Source: Sporopachydermia quercuum
Taxonomy: Eukaryota; Ascomycota; Sporopachydermiomycetes; Sporopachydermiales; Sporopachydermiaceae
Length of the DNA: 64,000 nt
NCBI GenBank assembly: GCA_001599295.1
Contig: BCGN01000005.1
Location: 1,178,001-1,242,000 of the forward strand
Direction: 5' to 3'
This document shows positions 46,361-56,400 of the stretch, piece after piece. A program made the position numbers and the translations under genes. The stretch's first letter is position 1; the number at the start of each line of letters is the position of its first letter. The notes under the pieces are model-generated. The model ran no database searches. It was not told the origin of the DNA and saw only the letters and a list, made by a program, of their open reading frames with translations.

Positions 46361-47611
46361 TTATAAATCATCAACTAGAGCANAATCACCTGCCAAGTCA
46401 GCACTACCATTGGATATTATAGTTCTATCAGTTTCTGGCTTATCTGCTGGGTCGGCAGAAGGCCAGAAACTTGGCAAATCGAGATGTTGAAAGTTAGGCT
46501 CAACGCACCTTTCAACAAAATAGCTTCTTAATTTGCTTTCGATTAATTGTCCAATCTTTGGAACGTTCTCTAATTTGGACCTTGATCCGATGAGCGACTT
46601 GATTTCAAATTCAAGCCTGTAGTCAGGTGCAAAGGAAAATTGCAACGAAGTACCGTGTGACTTGTTTTCTTTAATTTCATCATTATCATTTCTCTTCGTT
46701 TGCTTCTTCTTTTCATCTTCTGTAGCCTGACTGATAGGCGGTGCAAGTCTGATAGTTAAGCATCCTGAAAATCGTATTATTGACACTGAGAGTAATACTG
46801 GTAGAACAGCTATTAATGCTTTTGGATAATTAAGCAGTAATCTCGTTTCAATTCCTAACGTTAATGTGTCAGATAAGTCAACATCAATCTTTGCTTCCAA
46901 TGAGTCTTTATATTCAGAGCCATATTCTATTCGGCAGTTACTAAGGATAGGAAAATCATCACCAAAATCAACCTCCGTGACTCTAATCTTGTCCAAATAA
47001 TCGGGCAGCTGCATCTTCCCAAATGAATCATTTAGAAAACTAACAATGTTATCTGATGCTCTTACTTCATCTCTTAGTCTACTGATAACTTGTGCTAATA
47101 GTACATTAAACCAATCTAAGGATTCTGGCGCATGAGATCCCACATTATAATACGTTTTCTCTAATATGGTTGCCGTAGGCGTTGGATCAGGTTTATTTTG
47201 CCCATTGATGGTTCCTCTACCCATATGATATATTAAAGGATTATGATCTTTGCTTCGTATACTTGATGCAGTTGTAGTAGATGATGGAGATGCTTCAGCA
47301 AAAATAAAAAATTTAGTGAATACAAGGATTACTATGATGACACTAAACTGCCCAAGTAATAACCCATCAGTAAACGTCCAGCTCTTACCTAATCTCAGTG
47401 GCTGCTGAATGAATATTTCACCTCCTGCCCCTAAACTACCAGGGCTTTGAATCACTACTGCTGTGACAATGGTTTCCAATGCAGGATTATTTGCTACTTG
47501 TGTAGTTGTTGTTGTTGACGATGGTAATGGAGATGATAGAGACAATGTTGAATAAGAAGATAAGCCTAAACCTTCAGCGGCCTCATTTGAGGCATTATCT
47601 AGCGAATCCAT
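46361..47611 (-). CDS. MMM1: ERMES complex subunit Mmm1
   Basis: ER-anchored subunit of the ER-mitochondria encounter structure (with Mdm10, Mdm12 and Mdm34), which transfers phospholipids. 416 residues with one lumen-to-cytosol span at about 94-113 (LLLGQFSVIIVILVFTKFFI). A Ser/Thr-rich linker follows, and then the SMP lipid-binding domain from about residue 150 (ESLDWFNVLLAQVISRLRDE), with FPILSNCRIEY and the IRFSGCLTIRL beta-strand motif. It ends SYFVERCVEPNFQHLDLPSF, typical of Mmm1. The N-terminal lumenal part before the span is longer and more Ser/Thr-rich than usual. The ATG at 47611 is the first in frame. One ambiguous codon lies close to the C-terminus. Confidence 0.95.
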   Translation of the reverse strand: MDSLDNASNEAAEGLGLSSYSTLSLSSPLPSSTTTTTQVANNPALETIVTAVVIQSPGSLGAGGEIFIQQPLRLGKSWTFTDGLLLGQFSVIIVILVFTKFFIFAEASPSSTTTASSIRSKDHNPLIYHMGRGTINGQNKPDPTPTATILEKTYYNVGSHAPESLDWFNVLLAQVISRLRDEVRASDNIVSFLNDSFGKMQLPDYLDKIRVTEVDFGDDFPILSNCRIEYGSEYKDSLEAKIDVDLSDTLTLGIETRLLLNYPKALIAVLPVLLSVSIIRFSGCLTIRLAPPISQATEDEKKKQTKRNDNDEIKENKSHGTSLQFSFAPDYRLEFEIKSLIGSRSKLENVPKIGQLIESKLRSYFVERCVEPNFQHLDLPSFWPSADPADKPETDRTIISNGSADLAGDXALVDDL

Positions 47612-48510
47612 AATTATACTGTACGTAAGTGTGTTATGTAGTTGTACGAGTTTGATTGCCGATTCTTATATGTTCATATGCTATCTCTCTGGGTTCGAAC
47701 AAACTATCTATCATGAAGTTGCAGACTAAGCACCAAGAACCGCAAACTTTCTTAGCATGAAACTTCAAATTCCAACTTGAATCAATCAAATCAAGTCCAA
47801 ATAATGCAAAAGGATAACTAGTAGAGCTCAGTTGTATATAACATAGACCAATAACTAATTCGAATCAATATTCATGTCGATTAAGACAGGCATTTAACTA
47901 TTCTGAAGCCCGTTACGCTACGTCTACTCCTGCAAACCTTAGCACTCATATGTTTAAGTTTTCCAAAACGGTTCAACTGCATCCAGTATTTATAGCATAA
48001 TTAAGAAGTAGATAGCAGCGACGGATTCCAGCTTCTAAAGCTGTTGTTATCAAAACAACCTACAATCCATTCAATCCGATGAAGTGGAAAGTGTATTGAT
48101 ATATGGAGGTTTACATGTGATAGTGTGAGGTAGTGTCCCATTTTTGGTAACAATGGATACAAATATTAGGTTTATCATCATTTACTCGAAGGAGACGTGA
48201 TGTGAGGCATCCTCAATAACCGAATCAATTGAGCATTGGAGCTAAATAAAAGTAGATAATAAGCGATTAAATATTCATCACGATGATAGTTAAACATAGC
48301 ACTTTATAGAATAGTACAATGGATGGCCTTCTTTAAGTGGCCATAGGTCCAAAGAGACACTGGTTGAGATAAGATGACGTGTTAATCGATGATCTGTATC
48401 TTGTCATTTCCGCTGGAGAACGTTTTAGAGCTAATGAGTCATTGTTCCCTTCTGAAACAGTCAGATTTCGCTCTGTATTTTATCATTACACCAAACTTCC
48501 ATCACCATAC
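47612..48510. other. MMM1 promoter region and 3' region of the YRA1-like gene
   Basis: About 900 bp. The phrase GGGTTCGAAC at about 47690 resembles a tRNA T-loop, but no acceptor stem or anticodon arm surrounds it. No gene was recognised. Confidence 0.5.
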
Positions 48511-49615
48511 TCATCGATTATTTGGAAAATTCAATCTCTTGTGCAAAGGTAGAGTGATTCTGGAGTTAAGTGGTTCTACCATTTTGCCAGCAATTGACTT
48601 TGCTTCGGCATTAACCTTTTGAGTCTTATTATTCTGCCTTGGCTTTTTCGGAGATGCTTTTCCTGGCTCCTCCTTTGTCTTTATTAATTTTGAAATGCTG
48701 CTTTTTTTCGCTATCGCCGATTTGCTAGAATATAATCAGTTAGTGAAATAAAGGAAAATTAAGTAAACAAGATCTTCAAACCATAAAAACACATACCTAC
48801 TATCAATTCTGGAAGCAAGGGGCCTTTTTGTTAAGTCTACAACCAATTCGAGCTGTTAATTCAAGACAGTTAGTTAAGTTTTCAGCTAAACAGATAAGTT
48901 TATTGTCTGGTTTATATTGCATATAAATATGCTGCACTTATAACTCTAAACCGCAATTGACATCCATGAGTACATACCTTTAATGAATATTTTCCACCAT
49001 CCAGGGTTGTTCCGTCATATTTAGAGACTGCCATACTAGCATCTACTGATCGTCTGAACACTACCGAGCATTGTCCGATAGACTTCCCTCTTTCATCATA
49101 GCTCACAACACATGATTCAATAGGTCCAACAGAAGCTTCAAAGAAATCCTTAACAAGTAGATTTGTTAGAAGGCTATATCTATAATATAATTGTTCTGTA
49201 CTGAAAAGATCAATGTACATAGAAACATACTTGAATGGATTGAGATGGTATATCATTGGGCTAGATAAAAATATGTTAGTGAAATAGTCGGATTTAAAAC
49301 AAACAATTCACCCAAAAGAATCCTCATAATGTATTAGATCAAACATAACAGTNGGTCTCCTACTCAATTGTAACATACCAGATTCGAAATTAGAACCTTC
49401 GTAGACTGTTTTGAACTCAATGCTATTGGATCTTTTTGCTGAATTGTTTCAACTAGTTTCTTAACTGCTTTGTCTGATACCACATTTTTCCGGGTACTGG
49501 CCTTCAGATTAGATGATGCTTTTGACACTGTCTTCAACTTTGATTTACTGATTTTATCTCTCTTTCTGTCCAGATCTACATTGATCCGCGAAGCCAAGCT
49601 TGGAAGTTTACCCAT
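48511..49615 (-). CDS. YRA1/ALY-REF-family RNA-binding protein, five exons with a 30-nt microexon
   Basis: REF/ALY proteins bind spliced mRNA through one RRM and recruit the Mex67 export receptor. Exons: 49615-49379, 49260-49231 (30 nt), 49148-48978, 48852-48797, 48724-48511; the joined frame is 235 residues with no stop. Introns are 118, 82, 125 and 72 nt, each starting GTATGT with CTAAC near the 3' AG. The RRM spans about 72-150: VLISNL (exon 1), PNDIPSQSIQ (microexon), DFFEASVGPIESCVVSYDER, and DGGKYSLK|LELVVDLTKRPLASRI, matching the Yra1 fold closely. N- and C-terminal arms are Lys/Ser-rich. The short acidic helices at each end of Yra1 (like LDEIIG and LDKEMADYF) are not seen, so it may be a diverged relative rather than Yra1 itself. 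MAGO lies just upstream on the same strand. Confidence 0.82.
49231..49260 (-). other. 30-nt microexon of the YRA1-like gene
   Basis: It is bounded by CTAG upstream and GTATGT downstream and encodes exactly PNDIPSQSIQ. That fills the RRM between ISNL and DFFEASVG with the same spacing as Yra1 (LPRDI then REFF). Both flanking junctions fall between codons. Confidence 0.85.
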
Positions 49616-50146
49616 TGGAAAATAAACCAATAATCAACTGCAGAAATAATCTTTGATTCCGATGCCAAGTAATCACTAGAGTTTCAACAGATGTTTTCTT
49701 TTAATTGTTGGTTTTCGTTCGTGGTTTTCGTTCGTATAGTGCTGCATAGCAGAATTGTTTCTAGTGCAATATGAATACTCCTCCTCAGAACCACTTGATC
49801 CAAAACAGGTTCGAAATATCTCTTTGTTCTGAGTGTCAAACGAATTGAGGCCAGAAAGATTATATAGCATAATCAGTTTATATTTATGATTACGTAACCA
49901 AAGTACTTCTTGGTTCACTTGAATGATAAGAAAGCAAACAGATGAGAAAAATACATAAGCAGATAAGCAGATAAAAAAAGATTCAACTTATATATATTAT
50001 TGAAATAGTGAAAGTATAATGTTAAAAGGATTGCTAGTATACATACAAAGGTCTGTGATATATCTGGTTAATGCAATATAATGACCATCACTCGAAACCT
50101 TTGCTTAAATAGTGGATAGTTACATTGTAAGCTTGTAGTGAATCCA
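49616..50146. promoter_or_regulatory. Region between MAGO 3' end and the YRA1-like start
   Basis: About 530 bp. An 80-codon frame (minus, 49676-49918) starts with GTG rather than ATG and shows no motif; I treat it as chance or leader sequence. This is presumably the promoter of the YRA1-like gene. Confidence 0.45.
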
Positions 50147-50917
50147 TCATATAGGTTTGATCTAAATGGTTAATGTTAGTACTGTCTACTAATGGCAAAG
50201 AAAGAAAATATCAAAAGATCCTGATCAATATCTGAGTGACTTGAGGAGCAATCATAAACATACCTTGAAGTTTAGAGAGATAAGCGAGAATATTAGACTT
50301 TTCAAATCTTGCACCAAATAATAGAAGACACGAAGACCTTCTGGATCATCAGAGTTCTGAACATCATTCAACGATCCAATCTTTGCAGTCTAAAATCGTT
50401 AGTATATACCAAATTATAAGGGTGCTCAAATATTACAATGCAACCTGAAGGAGTCTAATGAACAGAAACAAATGTGTGACAGCAGGATATCCCAATTGAA
50501 ACATTCCTATCGCATTCTCAACAACGACAAATTGCAACTTACCTCAAACGATATATGGTATCGTCCTAGCCTAACTTCCAGTTCCTGTTTTCCTTCTCTA
50601 TTTCGTTCAGGCCATTTGCTGTCATCTTCTTTCAAAATTTCTGAGTCGATGATGATTTTCTTCAACTCTTTCACCATCAATGAGCTCACTGCCATTTCTT
50701 TCTTGATTAGCGAATCATTTCTATAGTTGGAATTATTTGCATACCTTATCACTGCTATTTTACCATCACTCAAGACTGTCACATCAAACTCCAGAAATTC
50801 ATGTCCAAACTTTCCTCTATGTCCTGTGTAATATCTCACGTAAAATGGCTCTTCCTTGTTATTCACATCAACAGTTACATCGTCCGTTTGGTCAACTTCT
50901 TGGTCTATTATATCCAT
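50147..50917 (-). CDS. MAGO: Mago nashi homologue (exon-junction-complex core), three exons
   Basis: Mago binds Y14 and clamps eIF4A3 on spliced mRNA upstream of exon junctions. Exons: 50917-50543, 50389-50264, 50161-50147; joined length 171 residues. Introns are 153 and 102 nt (GTAAGT...TACTAAC...TTTTAG and GTATGT...TACTAAC...TTTAG), both between codons. After about 22 acidic N-terminal residues the sequence follows animal Mago almost without gaps: [71 protein letters not shown], then exon 2 [20 protein letters not shown] and [10 protein letters not shown]. The last exon encodes only IKPI, the invariant Mago C-terminus. An insertion of a few residues (near [11 protein letters not shown]) is the main difference. 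The start is the ATG at 50917; an in-frame ATG at 50980 is possible. It is divergent from TYS1. Confidence 0.95.
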
Positions 50918-51497
50918 CTCTGTATCTTTTCCTTTATATCTGTTTGTACCAACTGATGAAAATAGATTTGTGATCAGCAATTACCACAATGTCCTCTTTA
51001 CCTTAAAATGCAAACGTTTGGTTATCCAATCTGATTTTCTCTCTTCTTCCTTACCATTACTAGGTGGCAACAACAACAACTGCTATAATTTATCTTCAAA
51101 GCAGATAAATAAAGTACCTTTCTGGATCATTAGACATTCCCAAACTATTATTCAATTGAAATCCACTATATTTTCTCGTTCTTAGGATTATTTACTCCTA
51201 TACTAATTGACATATAGTGTACTAGAGCCAGGAAAGGAGACTTGATGTTAATACTCAATGGTCTCATAATTACACTAATAGTATATTTTATACTTGGCCT
51301 TGGCACACAAGACTCCCCCCGCTTAAAAAACTCTCAACATGAAAAATAAGGAGCAAATAATGAACCATGCATGAGTCATATAAGGAACAATGTAAATGCG
51401 CAACAATTGCATAACTATCAAATGATAGATCGTGTAACAATATAGAAAGTCTCGACAAGACTGTAGTGAATTGTCAATTGTAACCCAAATCAACAAT
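50918..51497. promoter_or_regulatory. Divergent MAGO/TYS1 promoter region
   Basis: About 580 bp between the two starts. CTCCCCCCGC at about 51311-51320 is a C-run of the stress-response-element type, roughly 180 bp upstream of TYS1. No other site or gene is clear. Confidence 0.4.
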
Positions 51498-52709
51498 ATG
51501 GCTGCCACCGAAGGACGAATTGCCCCTGAACAGGCATTCAACCTGATCACTAAGAATCTCCAAGAAGTTATTCATCCTCAAATCATCAAAAATGTATTAG
51601 AAGTAGAGAAAAGACCACTGAGAGTTTACTGGGGAACGGCTCCTACCGGTAAGCCACATTGTGGTTACTTTGTACCAATGACAAAAATTGCTCATTTCTT
51701 AGCTGCTGGGTGCGACGTGGTTATCTTATTAGCCGATTTGCATGCTTTCTTAGATAACATGAAAGCCCCTTTGGAAGTTGTTAATTATAGAGCTAAATAC
51801 TACGAAAAGGCCGTGAAAACAATTTTAACATCATTGAATGTTCCAATTGAGCAGCTATCATTTGTTGTTGGATCATCTTATCAATACTCCCAGCCCTACG
51901 TGTTAGATTTATTCCGATTGTCCAACATTGTCACTCAAAATGATGCCAAGAGAGCTGGTGCCGATGTTGTCAAACAAGTAGACAATCCCTTATTATCTGG
52001 TTTGATTTACCCTCTTATGCAAGCACTAGATGAAGAGCACCTGAAGGTTGATGCACAATTCGGTGGTGTTGATCAACGTAAAATTTTTGTTCTAGCTGAA
52101 GAGAACCTGCCATCTTTAGGATACAAGAAGCGTGCCCATTTAATGAATCCTATGGTCCCAGGCTTAACTCAAGGTGGTAAAATGTCAGCATCCGATCCAA
52201 ACTCAAAGATTGATTTACTAGAAGATCCTAAACAAGTAAAGAAGAAGATTAACACTGCTTTTGCTGCTCCTGGTGTGGTTGAAGGTAACGGATTGATTTC
52301 TTTTGTCGAATATGTTCTATTACCCATTTCCGAGTTAAAGAACGGCAAAGGTGAGTTTTTCATTGACCGTCCTGAACAGTATGGTGGCCCAATTACCTAC
52401 GATTCTATTGAGAAGTTAAAGGAGGAGTATGCATCTGAAGTGCTTTCACCCCAAGATTTGAAGATTGGTGTTGCTGATGCCATCAATTCCTTGTTAGAAC
52501 CGTTGAGAAAAGCCTATGTAGAAGATGCCGAATTTCAAAAGGCTGCCGACTTGGGTTATCCTGCCCCAGTGAAAAATGAAAAGAAGAAGGAAAAGAAAGT
52601 GAAGAATAAGGGAACCAGATACCCTGGTGCTAAAAAACCAGAATCTGAAGAAAAGTCCCAAGAAAAAGTTGAGGAAGCAACAAAGAAGTTAGAAGAAACC
52701 TTATTATGA
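51498..52709 (+). CDS. TYS1: Cytosolic tyrosyl-tRNA synthetase
   Basis: Class I enzyme that charges tRNA-Tyr. From the ATG at 51498 (context CAATATGGCTGCC) it is 403 residues (394 in yeast Tys1). The Rossmann domain carries the HIGH-equivalent WGTAPTGKPHCGYFVP, the tyrosine pocket region, AQFGGVDQRKIFVLAEE, and the KMSKS-equivalent GGKMSASDPNSKIDLL. The helical anticodon-binding domain follows from about residue 235. The C-terminus is Lys/Glu-rich (KKEKKVKNKGTRYPGAKKP), as in fungal enzymes. The frame extends nine codons upstream but without an ATG. Confidence 0.97.
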   Translation: MAATEGRIAPEQAFNLITKNLQEVIHPQIIKNVLEVEKRPLRVYWGTAPTGKPHCGYFVPMTKIAHFLAAGCDVVILLADLHAFLDNMKAPLEVVNYRAKYYEKAVKTILTSLNVPIEQLSFVVGSSYQYSQPYVLDLFRLSNIVTQNDAKRAGADVVKQVDNPLLSGLIYPLMQALDEEHLKVDAQFGGVDQRKIFVLAEENLPSLGYKKRAHLMNPMVPGLTQGGKMSASDPNSKIDLLEDPKQVKKKINTAFAAPGVVEGNGLISFVEYVLLPISELKNGKGEFFIDRPEQYGGPITYDSIEKLKEEYASEVLSPQDLKIGVADAINSLLEPLRKAYVEDAEFQKAADLGYPAPVKNEKKKEKKVKNKGTRYPGAKKPESEEKSQEKVEEATKKLEETLL

Positions 52710-53487
52710 AATCAACTAAAATAAATAGAACAAACACCAACTACATTTTTGGAGGTCAATTCAATAGTCACCAATTATCATGAAGTGTTGTGGGAACAAG
52801 TCAGGATTGCATTATAAATGCTACGTGAGTCTCAGATTCTATCTTGAGTTGATACTATTGATATATGACTTCCATGATATAATAAAGTTTGTAATCTTCA
52901 ATGCTACGTATAATGGCTAGTAGTAAGGTTTTCTATATGAATTGAATGTGAATAATGAACCCCTTGAATCATGGCGAGTGCAGTCAATTCTCAAGAAGAA
53001 ATGCTTTAAGATCCACGATCAAAAGAGGAGCAAGATCATCAATCTGTGATATATTTTTCTATTTAATGTATAATAAAAAAAAGAAAAAATGGAATTTCTA
53101 GCAATAAGCCAGAAAAGATAAATTGATTTCTTGATTAATTCTGAACATATCAGCATCACGTGATAAAAGCACGATACATCGAATATAATAAGGGAGGCCA
53201 ACAGCTCATCAATATCGGAAACTATACCACATATCCTTTAAGTAAAGTATTATAGAAGTATTTTCATTTATCGACCTATTTTACTATTGTATTCTACATT
53301 TCTCTTCAATTGCTGGATTAACCTCAGCTACTTTAAAACGTTCTAACATTCTCACACTAATAATGCAATGCAAAATGTATTGCATGTTTCATGGCGGACC
53401 ATCTCTTAAAGCCCACAACATCCAAGCTTTTGCACTATGAATACCAAGTGAACAAAACTTTCTCGTATATACGAATTAACCAAAATA
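52710..53487. other. Intergenic region between the convergent genes TYS1 and UBR1
   Basis: About 780 bp. It holds the palindrome TCACGTGA (53156-53163) and, at 53211-53226, a 15-of-16 copy of the 16-mer found twice upstream of PMS1/REV7. Promoter-type motifs between two gene 3' ends are unexpected and may point to a non-coding transcript or to chance. No gene was recognised. Confidence 0.4.
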
Positions 53488-56400
53488 TTACATGGTTTCC
53501 CATCCTCCTAGATTATTGAGATTCTCAAGCTTTCTAGTGATATAATTTGGATATCCATGTTGTAGCCATACAGTACGTATAAAATGTTCATATCGTTTAA
53601 CATTCAAGTACAATGGATCTCCTTTGCGGGCAGTTTCTTGTCCCTGACCATGAGAATCCAAAAATGGGGATGGATAAAACGACCCTTTACCATTTCTCAA
53701 TAATAAAATCGCATTTTGCCTAGGCAGGAGGAAGATGCCGCCTGCTCTAGAACAGGCTTCAAAGCAATGCAAGCTACATTGTCCCATAGTCGTAGAAGCT
53801 GAGGTTTTCTGCACCTTCATTGTCTTAGAACAGAACAAACATATTGCAGGATCACTGGTCAAAAGCTCATTATCATTGAGTCCTTGTTTGTATTTCCCAT
53901 AACAATAAGTATAGAAACATCGGGTAAAGTAGTAATCTAGCCTTGATGGAAGATTGATTAGCTGAACGACCCCTGGGTATTCTAACCTACCTATCAATGA
54001 AGCATTGGTTGATATGTTCTTAGCCTCAACATAAGCAAGGAAGTATTTGATGATTGGCGTTACTTGGAGATTACTATGATTGACATTAGTTACTCTGGTA
54101 GTAAACAGTTCTACTGGTGCATCACCATTGTCACCACCATCAACACTAACTTCAATTCCCTGTAAAAGCTCTCGAGCCACCGTTTGAATTGAAGGCAAAT
54201 TCAATAGTAAGCACAATTTGTCAGCCTCAAGACTATCATATAGATCTTCGAACCTCGTTTTATCATATCCATTAGCAGCCATAATAAAACTCCAGATAGC
54301 AGCTCTTCTCAAGTAAGGTGTGACTGCCTTTAAAACCATAGTATAATAGGCCATAGGAAACCTATGATCAGCAAGTAGAGAGGTGATCCTGGTACTTAAT
54401 GTTTTACTAGAAACACCAGCAAATAAGCGGAAGAGCTTAATAAAAGCTGCTTTACTATCACTGTCAAGCTCAAGCGCTGCAACTGGCATTTCAGCAATAG
54501 AAAGACCCTTGGGCCAATCGTCATTAACTATTGTCTCTGCAGCAATAGTATACCCAGCTTTAATAATACAACCAATATAACAATGGCCTAGCAAGGCTTT
54601 AAAAGGGATCCCCAGCGCCATCAGTGGTGACGATGTCACCAGTAATTTAAACAAATCGTCATATAAAACTGAATCACAGTACTGATTTACGTCCTGGAAG
54701 CATACAGCAGCTCCAAGATCGCTCAACATACTATGCAATTCAGTTTCTGGTTCGTTATGCAATACTTTCAATGTATTTCTACCAACAAGGGCCAGGTGTG
54801 TCATCTTATAATCGTTGAGTATTCTCAGGGCCCTAAGGCTTTGATAAGGTATTTGGTCAAGCACTGTGCCCATATCAAAGTTGTCATACTCCACGCCTCT
54901 TAAGGAGATTTCAATTTGCTCAATAGTATTAGATAGCAAGCTTGATACAGTTGAATAGGTGCCTAATAGCAATTGGAATGTCTGTTGCGTCATATCCAAC
55001 GTTTTGATCATTCTACCGTTATTAATAATAGAATACTCCTCACCATCTTCAGGGAAAAGGTCTCTTCTCCTATAGCTGTTTTTCCCACTCTTCGTTATGG
55101 CCAGCCAACTCTGAACCATTTGCTCTTTCAAATCTCCTCGCAGATTTCCCGTTTGATCAAGCATTTGATCGAAATGCTGGAAAATGCTCGTGGTAAAATT
55201 AATTCCCTGCAAAGGAGTTTGTGATTTCTCATTTCCATGTATCAACAACGAAATATCGCTAGTATTTGCTTCAGAAAGCAAAGGAACAAACAGATTGTTC
55301 ACAGCTTTACATAATGGACATATAAACTCATTGCGCGTTTGATCCTCAGGTATTGTATATGATAGCTGCAGCATTCGACTTCTAGTATCAAGGTAATACT
55401 TCTGGAAGCATTCAAAATGCATCCCGTGTCCACAGGATGTGAATATTGAATACATATGACCATATCCACAGTAGGGATCATTGCTTGTTTCAAAAGGGAA
55501 TCCAGGACCGCAGGTAGTTAATTGGGATAGTCGATGTTCAAAGTAGTCCTTCCACTTGGCAGAACCTCTTGACAGAATCTCGTCAGGGGTTGAAGATGTA
55601 TCCAAGTTTTCATTGTCAGCCATACTACGGTAGAACCAGTAATGGTCATGGAAAGGAATGTCTCTGAACACAGTTGACTTGGAGACATAGCTAAGGATGC
55701 CAAACACGTCATTATCAGTTGGAGGCATTTGACATAAGATGCAATTCGATGAGCCGTACTGATAGAATTGGTCAAATGACGAGCTGGCATTAGAATAAGC
55801 ATTAGAAGTATGTGTATTGTGATTAGTAGTATTAGCATTAGCAGCAGCACTGTTATTAGCCTTAGAAGTACCATTGTTAGTAGGATTACTATTCTCAGTA
55901 CCATCACTGCTATTCGCGTCCTCCATTGGAAAATCATCGTCCAGTTTGAACTTCTGAGCAAAACTCTTTTGGTTGGCTTCCATTTCTTCCATAATCTTCC
56001 GTTTCCTTTCATTTGCCAGCCTTTTCTTCCGCTGTTTCTCCTCTTCAGCATCAACANACCTCGGCTGGAAATCCAGCGCTGCTAATTCGTCTTCTTTCAA
56101 TCCCACCGACTTCCGTAAACCATCATTAAACATCTCAGGGTCCATTTTCCTCAGCATTAGCAGTACTTGTTTGATTTCACCATAAACAGCTTTGAACTTG
56201 CCATCGCGGTACATAGTATAAAGCAAACNAGCTACTGATACGTCTGGTTGAATAGATATTTCCATACAGTTAGCAGCACATTGATTTCTAGTATTCCCAT
56301 CGTCCAGTTGAGTGAGAGATAATAGTAGAAGTATTAAAATAGCTCTCAAGCTTGAGTCTTCAATACCTGAAAAAGTTCCAGTAGCCATTCCTCTAAGAAT

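Noticed and set aside
47680-47710. tRNA T-loop-like GGGTTCGAAC
   Set aside because: No matching acceptor stem, D-loop or anticodon arm around it on either strand. The similar GGGGTTCGAG at about 45978 fails in the same way.
49676-49918. 80-codon minus-strand frame upstream of the YRA1-like gene as an extra 5' exon
   Set aside because: It starts with GTG, carries no Yra1 N-terminal motif, and lies between two supported genes without splice signals linking it to exon 1.
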